Source: Flavobacterium sp. ACN6
Lineage (GTDB): Bacteria > Bacteroidota > Bacteroidia > Flavobacteriales > Flavobacteriaceae
Assembly (NCBI RefSeq): GCF_002304005.1
Contig: NZ_MRCQ01000010.1
Location: forward strand, 62,001-126,000
DNA: 64,000 bases
Reading direction: 5' to 3'
Position numbers and translations under genes: made by a program. This document shows, piece after piece, positions 52,216-60,565 of this stretch. How positions within the stretch are numbered: position 1 is the first letter of the stretch; each line of letters begins with the position of its first letter. Below the pieces are notes generated by a model that did not search any database, was not told where the DNA came from, and worked only from the letters and a program-made list of their open reading frames with translations.

Positions 52216-53082
52216 TTATTTCGATACTTTTCGATCTAAGAAATCTTCGATTAATTCTCCTATTTCAACTCCAAAACTTTCTAAAGCAAAATGTCCCGTA
52301 TCAAAAAGATGAAATTCTAAGTTTTTCAAATCTTTTTTAAAGGCTTCTGCACCAACGCCGGGAAAAATATAATCGTCTTTTCCGTATACGATAAGAGTTT
52401 CTGGCTGATACTTTCTAAAATACTCCTGAAATTGCGGATATAATGTTACGTTAGTCTGATAATCATAAAACATCGCTAACTGAATTTCATTATTTTCTGG
52501 TCGTTCCAAATGTCTCAAATCTATTTCCCAATTGTCTGGAGAAATTAAAGACTCGTCTGGAACATTATGTGTATACTGCCATTTTAAACCGTCAAGGCTG
52601 TGAAATCCGCTTAGAGTAGTTTCTGCTTCTTTGTTGTTGATGTCTTTCCAATATACTTTAAACGGATCCCAAAAAGCCTCTAAACCCTCTTCGTAAGCGC
52701 AGCCGTTCTGGATAATCAAACTGTCTACTTTTTCAGGATTTTCAAGGGCAATTCTAAAACCAATCGGCGCTCCGTAATCCATTAAATACAAACTGTATTT
52801 TTGAATATCTAATTCTTTTAAAAGCGAAGTCATTATCGAAGCTATATTCTCAAATGTATATTTAAATTCCGCTATTGGCGGCTGTTCACTTCTTCCATAA
52901 CCAGGATAATCCGGTGCAATTAAATGGTATTTGTCTGATAAGTCAGTTATCAAATTTCTAAACATGTGCGATGAAGTTGGATAACCGTGTAATAATAGCA
53001 AAGTTGGATTCTCTTTGTTTCCTGCTTCTCTGTAAAAAATGTCAACTCCGTTGATTTTTTTGGTGTGATAAGTTGTTTTCAT
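52216..53082 (-). CDS. Alpha/beta hydrolase (haloalkane-dehalogenase/epoxide-hydrolase-like), paralogue 3
   Basis: 288 residues. LLLHGYPTSSHMFRNLITDL, IAPDYPGYGRSEQP, YLMDYGAPIGFRIALENPE (Asp nucleophile), ETLIVYGKDDYIF and DTGHFALESFG (His) are the key motifs. It is closer to 41078 than to 50843. It leads the block 52216-50088 and is preceded by the direct-repeat operator at 53157, with the AraC regulator next upstream. Confidence 0.9.
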   Translation of the reverse strand: MKTTYHTKKINGVDIFYREAGNKENPTLLLLHGYPTSSHMFRNLITDLSDKYHLIAPDYPGYGRSEQPPIAEFKYTFENIASIMTSLLKELDIQKYSLYLMDYGAPIGFRIALENPEKVDSLIIQNGCAYEEGLEAFWDPFKVYWKDINNKEAETTLSGFHSLDGLKWQYTHNVPDESLISPDNWEIDLRHLERPENNEIQLAMFYDYQTNVTLYPQFQEYFRKYQPETLIVYGKDDYIFPGVGAEAFKKDLKNLEFHLFDTGHFALESFGVEIGELIEDFLDRKVSK

Positions 53083-53156
53083 AAGGTTAATTTTGATGAT
53101 TAATCTAAAAGTGTAAATGTTACATTACAAAGATGCAGTACCTGAAACACAATATA

Positions 53157-53197
53157 TTAGACACATTTTCCCGATGAGTTAACTATTTTTCCTTTAC
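53157..53197 (-). promoter_or_regulatory. AraC-style direct-repeat operator candidate, copy 2
   Basis: The partner of 42087-42127. On the minus strand GGAAAAAT and GGGAAAAT lie 20 bp apart, followed by TGTGTCTAA. It is about 75-115 bp upstream of the hydrolase start at 53082 and just downstream of the AraC gene. Confidence 0.62.
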
Positions 53198-53224
53198 AAA
53201 CCCGAACTTCAAAAATTGCAAATT

Positions 53225-54061
53225 TTAGCTTGATGTCAACCTGCCTCTCTCCCTGTATTGTATTGGAGACAAACCTTCCTTATTTTTAAAGAACCTGCTA
53301 AATGTCTGTATGTCTTCATAACCAAGATCATACGCGATTTCTTTTATCGATTTTGTAGTGTGGTAAATCTGCTTTCGCGCATGCACCATAATTCTTTCGT
53401 GAATAATATCGATAGGCGTTCTATCTGATAATGAAGAAAACAAATTGGATAATGTTTTGGGAGATTTATTTAGCTTTGAAGCATAAAAGGCAACGTCGTG
53501 ATGTTTTACAAAGTAATTTTCGACCAGAAATCTAAATTCTCTTAAAATATCTGCTTCACGTTCTGAAGATGTGGTGTTGTTTTCTTTTTTTAACTTCCTG
53601 GCGCAAAGAATAATAATCTGTTTTAAGATCGATTGCAGCATATCGTACTGCATATTATCTTTCGATTTCATTTCATTGCAAAAAATATCCCAAGAGTTTT
53701 CAAAAACATGAAGTTCATTTTCTGCAATAGACAATATAGGAACGCTGGTTATATTAAAAAATAAGGTTCCTTTAAGACTATTTTCTACTTCATCTCCCAT
53801 ATTATAAATAAAGGGAAGATTAAACTTTATTAATCTAGCCGATTCAAAACCAATATTTTCAATACTATGATGATTGGTCAAAATAATGATATCGTTCTTA
53901 CAGACCGTATAAACTATTTGGTTGACAACAATATTCATGGTGCATCCTCTATTCCATACAAAAGTCATATCTGTTGAAATGGTGTCAAAAGGAACAGCGT
54001 TAGTTACCTTGTTAATTTCCATAACTTTAAGTAATTCAAGAGTATTGTTTTCAAAAACCAT
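53225..54061 (-). CDS. AraC-family transcriptional regulator
   Basis: 278 residues. An N-terminal cupin-like sensing domain of about 150 residues is followed by the two-HTH AraC DNA-binding domain: VAFYASKLNKSPKTLSNLFSSLSDRTPIDIIHERIMVHARKQIYHTTKSIKEIAYDLGYEDIQTFSRFFKNKEGLSPIQYR. The gene lies directly upstream of the hydrolase block and is oriented with it. It probably binds the 53157 and 42087 motifs; the inducer is unknown. Confidence 0.92.
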   Translation of the reverse strand: MVFENNTLELLKVMEINKVTNAVPFDTISTDMTFVWNRGCTMNIVVNQIVYTVCKNDIIILTNHHSIENIGFESARLIKFNLPFIYNMGDEVENSLKGTLFFNITSVPILSIAENELHVFENSWDIFCNEMKSKDNMQYDMLQSILKQIIILCARKLKKENNTTSSEREADILREFRFLVENYFVKHHDVAFYASKLNKSPKTLSNLFSSLSDRTPIDIIHERIMVHARKQIYHTTKSIKEIAYDLGYEDIQTFSRFFKNKEGLSPIQYRERGRLTSS

Positions 54062-54326
54062 AATTACGAGCTTTAGTATGTTTTGTCTATCAAATGGCTT
54101 TACTATAAAAAATTACCTTCATAACTAAAAGCAATTTATCCCAAACCATTTCATTTTAAAAAGCCAAAACATATACCAAAAAAGGAACAGGCATGATTAA
54201 CAGCACATTGGTCTGGAATAACAAAAATTAACTCTCGAAATAAGAGAAATGAAATTGAAGCTGTCGAAATATCGAGACTATATTTTAAAGAATTCCAGTT
54301 GAATTTGGATTGTACCGCAATAAAAA

Positions 54327-54357
54327 TTGACTTATGTATTTTGAGTTTGTACTTTTG
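54327..54357 (+). promoter_or_regulatory. TTG-N20-TACTTTTG promoter
   Basis: TTG at 54327-54329 and TACTTTTG at 54350-54357 match the Bacteroidota promoter with 20-nt spacing. The ATG at 54363 follows within 5 nt, so the mRNA would be nearly leaderless. The rest of 54062-54326 holds nothing I can call. Confidence 0.6.
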
Positions 54358-54362
54358 CCCTT

Positions 54363-54821
54363 ATGAATGATAACTTTGTAAACGAATATTTTGGCATAGG
54401 AATACAAAATGGTAAAACACCAGAAAACTTAGGTGTTTTGTGGCGGTCTGCTCAAAACTTAGGCGCTACATTTATATTTACCATTGGTAACCGATATGCA
54501 AAACAAGCCTGCGACACTCATGATGCTGTAAAAGCTATTCCTTACTTTCATTATGAAACTTTTGAAGCTTTTTTTGAAAACCTGCCTAAAGGTGCGCGAT
54601 TAGTCGGAGTAGAATTATCTGAAAGCGCAGCTGATTTAGAAACATTTGAACACCCAAGACGCTGCGTTTATATATTGGGTGCTGAAGATCATGGTTTGTC
54701 CAAAAAAGTAATGGACAAATGCCATCATTTAGTAAAATTTAAATCTGTAAAAAGTTTAAATGTAGCCGTGGCGGGAACTATCATAATGTACGACCGAAAT
54801 CTGGCTAAACCGCGTTCTTAA
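54363..54821 (+). CDS. SpoU-family RNA ribose methyltransferase
   Basis: 152 residues, the compact TrmL/TrmH size. The trefoil-knot SAM site is visible in CVYILGAEDHGLSKKVMDKC and SLNVAVAGTIIMYDR, with an N-terminal ENLGVLWRSAQNLGA. It should 2'-O-methylate tRNA or rRNA. It is monocistronic, with a terminator at 54843. Confidence 0.93.
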   Translation: MNDNFVNEYFGIGIQNGKTPENLGVLWRSAQNLGATFIFTIGNRYAKQACDTHDAVKAIPYFHYETFEAFFENLPKGARLVGVELSESAADLETFEHPRRCVYILGAEDHGLSKKVMDKCHHLVKFKSVKSLNVAVAGTIIMYDRNLAKPRS

Positions 54822-54842
54822 AAATGCTTTTATCTTCACATA

Positions 54843-54873
54843 AAAAAACTCTCAATTATGTTGAGAGTTTTTT
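54843..54873. terminator. Bidirectional terminator
   Basis: AAAAAACTCTCAA pairs with TTGAGAGTTTTTT around TTATG, between the convergent SpoU gene and the small lipoprotein gene. Confidence 0.88.
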
Positions 54874-54897
54874 GTTTTTATAAAAGAAGAGCATTTT

Positions 54898-55191
54898 TTA
54901 AATAGAGTCTGTTTTTACATTCTGATTTCCTTTCTGTTTGGAACCTTCTGTACCAGAGCCTGTCGATCCTTCTCCAGTTGCTCCTGTAGTTCCGTTTTTT
55001 CCATTTTCATCAGATTTTAAAGTTGCAGATGAATCTACCGCCGGAGCAATCGTATCTACAGACATGTCCATTGTGTCAGATTTCATCTCATTAGAATTTA
55101 CATTGTTAGCATCTCCATTCTTTTTACATGAAAATGCGAATACTGTTATTAAAAATAGTATTACGATTTTAGTTTTAAAAAGTGTTTTCAT
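54898..55191 (-). CDS. Small low-complexity lipoprotein
   Basis: 97 residues from the ATG at 55191; the longer reading from 55260 lacks a signal-peptide start. The lipoprotein signal ends at Cys22 (LFLITVFAFSC). The rest is Ser/Thr/Gly/Asp-rich with GTTGATGEGSTGSGTEGS and no fold. Function unknown; probably a surface or periplasmic spacer-like protein. Confidence 0.7.
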   Translation of the reverse strand: MKTLFKTKIVILFLITVFAFSCKKNGDANNVNSNEMKSDTMDMSVDTIAPAVDSSATLKSDENGKNGTTGATGEGSTGSGTEGSKQKGNQNVKTDSI

Positions 55192-55264
55192 TGTTGTTTT
55201 ATTTAGGATTATTAATTTTTGGAGCCCAAAATAAAATTTATTTCGCGCCTGATTCAACATATAA

Positions 55265-55289
55265 AAAAAGCCTATTAAATAGGCTTTTT
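55265..55289. terminator. Terminator upstream of the small lipoprotein gene
   Basis: AAAAAGCCTA pairs with TAGGCTTTTT. It lies between 55321 and the lipoprotein gene and ends the minus-strand transcript from 55572. Confidence 0.82.
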
Positions 55290-55320
55290 AATGTTCAATT
55301 CTAATCACAGTCCATTCAAT

Positions 55321-55572
55321 TTAAGGATTTTTAGGGGTTGTTTTAGAACCCGAAATAGTATCCTTACGATTTGTAGTTGTGGCAGGAGCTGTACTTTTTG
55401 ATTTTTTTCCAGCTTTATTTGTATGCTGGCTTTTCAATGTATCCGTTTTCTGCGTTCTGCTTTTCTGCATCGTAGAATCTGCTGTGGTTTTTGTTTTTGT
55501 TGTCGGCGTCTGCTGTGCGCTTGCTGCTCCAGCAAAAATTAATAGTGCACAGCTTAAAATTAAATTTCTCAT
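55321..55572 (-). CDS. Small secreted Thr/Lys-rich protein
   Basis: 83 residues from the ATG at 55572 with a signal peptide (LILSCALLIFAGAASAQ). The mature part is Lys, Thr and Ser-rich (TTKTKTTADSTMQKSRTQKTD and so on), basic and probably disordered. It is similar in style to the neighbour at 54898. Function unknown. The 55573-55924 gap shows no feature I can name. Confidence 0.68.
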   Translation of the reverse strand: MRNLILSCALLIFAGAASAQQTPTTKTKTTADSTMQKSRTQKTDTLKSQHTNKAGKKSKSTAPATTTNRKDTISGSKTTPKNP

Positions 55573-55924
55573 AATATTGATTTTTAATACGTTAATAATG
55601 AACAACAGAAATTACTATCTATTGATTGAAACAAATATTAGAAACAAAATGAACATTTTTTTACATATTTATAAAAACAACCTTACATCATTACCACAAT
55701 AACAATTTGATTTTCAACAAATTAAAAGCATCAAATAAATTTCGTACCGATTATCTGCTGAAAAAAACACTTAAAAGAAAAACTTATTGAAAAGCTTGGT
55801 TCAAGTTTCTATTTTAATACGCTGTAAATTAAAGTTTTCTTAAACCTCACTTCCTGAGCAATTATTTTTAGTACCTTATATACAGATTATTAGATATTAT
55901 TATTCGCTACTTAAAATACTAAAC

Positions 55925-56908
55925 ATGGAAGATATAAAAACAGACGAAAACAGCCTTAAAGGAAAAATTGTAGTCATTACAGGTGCAAGCAGCGGTGTAG
56001 GCCGTGCTGCAGTCGAGGCTTTTGCAAATCAGGGATGTAATATAGTGGCAGTTGCCAGAGGTCAAGAAGGTATAGATGAGGTGGTCGACTATTGTCGTCG
56101 GTTAAATGTTTTGGCTGTTGGCGTATCTGCAGATATGTCAATCGCTGAAGATGTGGAAAGAGTAACCAAAGAAGCCTTGTCTATAGGCGGAAAAATTGAT
56201 ATTTGGGTTAATAATGCCGGAGTCATGGCGAGTGGAAAATTTGAAGAAATTCCTTTAGAAATTCACCATCAGGTTATTAAAACCAATTTATTTGGGTATA
56301 TGCACGGTGCTTACAATGCCATCAAAGTTTTTAAAGACCAAAACGAAGGAATTTTAATCAATAATATCTCTATTGGCGGCTCTATGCCTGCGCCTTACAG
56401 TGCTGTATATTCTGCTTCAAAATTCGGAATAAGGGGAATGATGGAATGTCTTCAGGGTGAAATATCCAGTCGTAAACATATTCATATTTGTAATGTCTAT
56501 CCGCAATTACAAAATTCAACAGGAAATCTGCATTCAGCGAAATACTCTGGCTTCGATATGAAAATTCCTTTTATTGCATCTGATCCGCGTGATACCGCCG
56601 CTAAAATGGTTGAATTGGCTAAACATCCCAAAAAAGATTCGTTTCCAGATTTCCGTTCCGGAGCCATCACAAACATGTACCGATTATTTCCAAAGACCAT
56701 AAGTAATACCACATCTGCAGCTGTTCGTCTAAAAATGAAACTTAATAATGATAAACAGGATAATCCAGGAAATGTTTTGCAGCAATCTAAAGAACCATTA
56801 CGTGTCTATGGAAATCCACCAACAAAAACGTCAAAAAACTTAAGCTTGGCATTATTTGCAGGATTAGGTTTCGGAGTCGCTTTAATGTTGATGGGAAAGA
56901 AATCATAA
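55925..56908 (+). CDS. Short-chain dehydrogenase with C-terminal membrane anchor
   Basis: 327 residues. Classical SDR motifs are VVITGASSGVGRAAVEAFA (cofactor), WVNNAGVMASG, IKTNLFGYMHGAYNAI and YSAVYSASKFGIRG (Tyr-x3-Lys). The C terminus adds about 100 residues and a hydrophobic segment (LSLALFAGLGFGVALMLMG), so the enzyme may be anchored to the inner membrane. It probably oxidises or reduces a lipid-like or small alcohol. Substrate unknown. Confidence 0.9.
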   Translation: MEDIKTDENSLKGKIVVITGASSGVGRAAVEAFANQGCNIVAVARGQEGIDEVVDYCRRLNVLAVGVSADMSIAEDVERVTKEALSIGGKIDIWVNNAGVMASGKFEEIPLEIHHQVIKTNLFGYMHGAYNAIKVFKDQNEGILINNISIGGSMPAPYSAVYSASKFGIRGMMECLQGEISSRKHIHICNVYPQLQNSTGNLHSAKYSGFDMKIPFIASDPRDTAAKMVELAKHPKKDSFPDFRSGAITNMYRLFPKTISNTTSAAVRLKMKLNNDKQDNPGNVLQQSKEPLRVYGNPPTKTSKNLSLALFAGLGFGVALMLMGKKS

Positions 56909-57108
56909 ATATTGTTTGTTGAAGCTTAAGATAACAACCTAAAAGTATGGCAATTATAGAATTATTATCTTTAATAATACAAATTCAAAACTTAAAAACT
57001 AATTACATTTAGAGGTTATGTCCTATCAATAAACTGCTGGATTTCTAAGGAATTTTAGTAGAAAAATTTTAAGCATAATGAATCTTTTCATTTAAAACTT
57101 AAAAATGC

Positions 57109-60100
57109 ATGAACAAGCCTAAAGAAATTGAAGACAAGATAACTTCTCCCCTATTTCCAGTTGTTGGTATTGGTGTAACAGCTGCAGAAATTGAAATATT
57201 AAAAAAAATAATTTTTGAAATTCCTGCAGTATCAGGTATGAGTTATTTGATTATTGAAAATTTATATTTTCCGCAATCAGAAAAGCTGGCAGAACAGCTT
57301 ACGGCATTTTCTAAAATTCCTGTTGTCGAAATTATAAATGAAATAGAATTACATCCCGATCATATCTATATTGTTCCCGAAAACAATTTTTTGGTTTTAG
57401 AAAACGGAATTTTAAAACTTAAACCGAGAACACGAAGCAGCAGGGTTAACAACTGTCTTGATGTTTTTTTCGAATCTCTTGCCACGGTTTATAGTACTTA
57501 TGCCTTAGGAGTAATTCTATCTTCAAATCCGTTAGATGGTGCGGCGGGACTAAAAAAACTTAAGGAATTTGGCGGGGCAACAATTTCAGTTTTATCGAAT
57601 AAAAATCAAAATAACTATACAGCAGAATTTATAGATTATTATGCTGAACCTGAGAGAATTGTTTCTAAGCTACTAGATATACAAAATAGTTACTTAATAA
57701 CTCATGCTTACTTTGAGGGAGAAATTGATGTTAGTGAACAAGAACTTTTTAACGAAATTGTTTCCATTGTATCTGTTAAAACAGGAACCGATTTTCATCG
57801 TTATAAATACCAAACCCTTCGAAGACGTATCGCCAAAAGAATGGTAAATACCAAACAGGATACCATCGAAAAATATTTAAAATTACTTAAAGACAATACA
57901 AAGGAACAGGATCTTTTATTTCATGATTTTCTAATTCCTGTAACTTATTTTTTTAGAGATCAATCGTATTTTGATAATCTGGCGATGACTGCGTTTCCTT
58001 CACTAATTGAAAATGTAAGCAATAAGAATATCCGAATCTGGTCGGCTGGCTGTTCAACTGGTGAAGAAGCTTATTCTCTTGCTATTTGTATAGATGAATA
58101 TCTCAATAAAACGAACAATAACGATATAAAAATCCAAATTTTCGCTTCTGATTTATCTGAAAAAAATATTGCGAAAGCGCGTACTGGTGTATATACGCTG
58201 CAAGATTTGAAAAATATAAGTGAAGAAAGAATCGAACAGTATTTTACTAAAAAAGACAGCGGTTACCATGTCAATAAAAACATTCGTGACAAATGTGTTT
58301 TTGCCATTCATGATTTAACGAAAGATGCACCTTTCGCCAAAATTGACTTTGTATCCTGCCGAAATGTTCTTATTTACTTTGATCCGAATCTGCAAAATCA
58401 AATCTTTGAATCCTTTCATTATGCACTTAGAAATAAGGGAATTTTATTTTTAGGAAAAGCAGAATCGGCAAATAATGTCCAGAACTTGTTTACCTTATTA
58501 GAAAAACAGGAAAAAATATACATTCGCAAAGATGCTGCAATAAAACACAAAATTTTTCACCCAGATTTTAATATCGCAGCCAGCAAAATAAAAAATATTC
58601 CTTCTATCACAAATAATGAAATCGATTATAGAAAAATTGCCACTGATATTCTTTTAGAACAATATTCTCCGGCCGCCGTCATAATTAATGAAGATTTGGA
58701 AATTGTACATTTTCATGGAGATACCAGTCCGTTTTTACAGCCTCCTCCCGGAAAACCAAGTTTCAATATTTTAAATATGGTTAACGATGAAATTGGTTTC
58801 GAGCTAAGAAATGCTGTTTTAAAAGCCCGAAATGAGAAAAAGAATTTTTCTGGAGAAAGTATTGCCGTCAAAAAACTTTCTTTTATAACCTCTTTTGAAG
58901 TTATATTTCTTCCTTCTAATATCGAATTACTATTGATTATCTTTTGTAAAAAAAACATTTTACCACCAGAACAAAATAATTCAGGCGAAAATCGAACCGA
59001 AGAATTAGAACGAGAATTACTGCAGCTTCGCGGTGATTTTAAAAGGGTTACCGAAGAACAGCAGATTTATTTTGAAGAACTGCAGACTACTAATGAAGAA
59101 TTATTAAGCAGCACCGATGAATTACAGCTTATAAATGAGGAACTTGAAACTTCGGCAGAAGAACTCCAGTCTAATAACAAAGAATTATCCTGTATCAATG
59201 ATGAGCTTCAGGATGGCCGTGATGAACTAGCCTCGATGCGTAATTTTTACGAATCAATAGTCAATACAATTCGAGAGCCTTTAATTATTATTGATAAAAA
59301 TTATATCGTTAAAAATGCAAATCCTTCTTTTTATAAATATTTTAAAACCCAGCAGGAAAAAACAGAAGGATTTTCAATTTTTGAAATTGCAGACGCGCAG
59401 TGGAATATTCCACAATTTAAGGAAACTGTTTTAAAGAAATTAGCTCAAAACAATATCGTTGAAAACTTTAAAATAGAATTTCGTACTCCAACAGGTGAGC
59501 AGCACATATTGATTCTTAATGCCTCTCCTATTTTAAACTCAATTCCTGAAGGCATGATTCTTATAGCTTTAGAAGATGTTACTGAACTGGAACACAGCGA
59601 CGAATCTTTAAAAAGTAAAAACATGGAGCTTTTGGGATACAGCAGACAATTAGAATCTTTTACTGACGCTGCCAGTAATAACCTGTTAGAACCCATAAGA
59701 AAAATATATATGTTCGGTAAAAAAATTCTGGACAATGAAGCCAATTTAACCGAATCTGGCAGGCATAATGCAAAAAGATTATTAAGTGCGGCAGTAAATA
59801 TGAATCAGCTTATTGAAGACCTTATAGATTATTCAAAAATAAATTTTTCAAAAAAAGAATTCAAAAAAACAGATCTCAATATAGTACTCAAAAAAACACT
59901 CAGCGACTTAAAAACTGCAATTAGCGCTTACAAAGCTGTTATAATAAATGATCCTCTTCCGACTCTTAGGGTTATAGCGCCGCAAATGCAGCTGCTTTTT
60001 ACCCATTTAATTTCAAACGCTATTAAATACACCAAACAAGGCACGACACCTGAAATTAAAATCAGTATAGATTATCCGTCAACGGAAGCAATGGCAGATT

Positions 60101-60354
60101 TAGGTGCCGATCCAGAAATAAATTATATCAAAATTTATGTAAGCGATAACGGAATTGGTTTTAATAAAGATTTTGAAAAGTTGATTTTTACACCTTTCTA
60201 TAAACTTGACAGCAATGATCTGCAATACGGAAGCGGACTCGGATTAACTTTGGTAGAAAAAATTACAGCTAATCATAAAGGTTTTATAAAAGTTTCCAGC
60301 CAGCCATCAATAGGAACAACTGTAAATATTTTTCTTCCCTTACAGGCAATATAA
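57109..60354 (+). CDS. CheB-CheR-PAS-histidine kinase fusion with degenerate sites
   Basis: 1081 residues. The order is a CheB-like domain (about 15-190), CheR methyltransferase (about 215-480, with RIWSAGCSTGEEAYSLA at 308-324), PAS, a long coiled coil (LQTTNEELLSSTDELQLINEEL), PAS, a HisKA-like region and an HATPase. The CheB part keeps LDGAAGLKKLKEFGGA, but GIGASAGG has become GIGVTAAE and the His motif is EN, so esterase activity is doubtful. In the HisKA box the usual SHDL reads SNNL (Asn857), so no phosphoacceptor His is visible. The HATPase has HLISNAIKY, DNGIGF and GSGLGL. It may be a pseudo-kinase or allosteric regulator. Confidence 0.88.
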   Translation: MNKPKEIEDKITSPLFPVVGIGVTAAEIEILKKIIFEIPAVSGMSYLIIENLYFPQSEKLAEQLTAFSKIPVVEIINEIELHPDHIYIVPENNFLVLENGILKLKPRTRSSRVNNCLDVFFESLATVYSTYALGVILSSNPLDGAAGLKKLKEFGGATISVLSNKNQNNYTAEFIDYYAEPERIVSKLLDIQNSYLITHAYFEGEIDVSEQELFNEIVSIVSVKTGTDFHRYKYQTLRRRIAKRMVNTKQDTIEKYLKLLKDNTKEQDLLFHDFLIPVTYFFRDQSYFDNLAMTAFPSLIENVSNKNIRIWSAGCSTGEEAYSLAICIDEYLNKTNNNDIKIQIFASDLSEKNIAKARTGVYTLQDLKNISEERIEQYFTKKDSGYHVNKNIRDKCVFAIHDLTKDAPFAKIDFVSCRNVLIYFDPNLQNQIFESFHYALRNKGILFLGKAESANNVQNLFTLLEKQEKIYIRKDAAIKHKIFHPDFNIAASKIKNIPSITNNEIDYRKIATDILLEQYSPAAVIINEDLEIVHFHGDTSPFLQPPPGKPSFNILNMVNDEIGFELRNAVLKARNEKKNFSGESIAVKKLSFITSFEVIFLPSNIELLLIIFCKKNILPPEQNNSGENRTEELERELLQLRGDFKRVTEEQQIYFEELQTTNEELLSSTDELQLINEELETSAEELQSNNKELSCINDELQDGRDELASMRNFYESIVNTIREPLIIIDKNYIVKNANPSFYKYFKTQQEKTEGFSIFEIADAQWNIPQFKETVLKKLAQNNIVENFKIEFRTPTGEQHILILNASPILNSIPEGMILIALEDVTELEHSDESLKSKNMELLGYSRQLESFTDAASNNLLEPIRKIYMFGKKILDNEANLTESGRHNAKRLLSAAVNMNQLIEDLIDYSKINFSKKEFKKTDLNIVLKKTLSDLKTAISAYKAVIINDPLPTLRVIAPQMQLLFTHLISNAIKYTKQGTTPEIKISIDYPSTEAMADLGADPEINYIKIYVSDNGIGFNKDFEKLIFTPFYKLDSNDLQYGSGLGLTLVEKITANHKGFIKVSSQPSIGTTVNIFLPLQAI

Positions 60355-60480
60355 ACAGACGAAATTCTAATATTTAAGTATAATTATTTTCTTATTCAAT
60401 TGAATTACTGGTAATTGTAGAACTATATATTGTAATAATATAAAAACGTCACTTTAGTATAATTTAATTTTGGATTGAAA

Positions 60481-60530
60481 GAAAAATCATAACTCTAACT
60501 AGTTACTACAGGCAAGAGTTATGATTTTTC
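60481..60530 (+). terminator. Terminator after the CheB-CheR fusion gene
   Basis: A perfect 16-bp stem (GAAAAATCATAACTCT with AGAGTTATGATTTTTC) around an 18-nt loop, with T-run character. Confidence 0.8.
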
Positions 60531-60565
60531 TACAATTTAAATGTATTTAACTAATATGATATTTT

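Noticed and set aside
54260..54280. CGAAATATCG as a fifth copy of the TTTACGA palindrome
   Set aside because: It lacks the TTTA/TAAA arms and has no sigma54-like sequence downstream.
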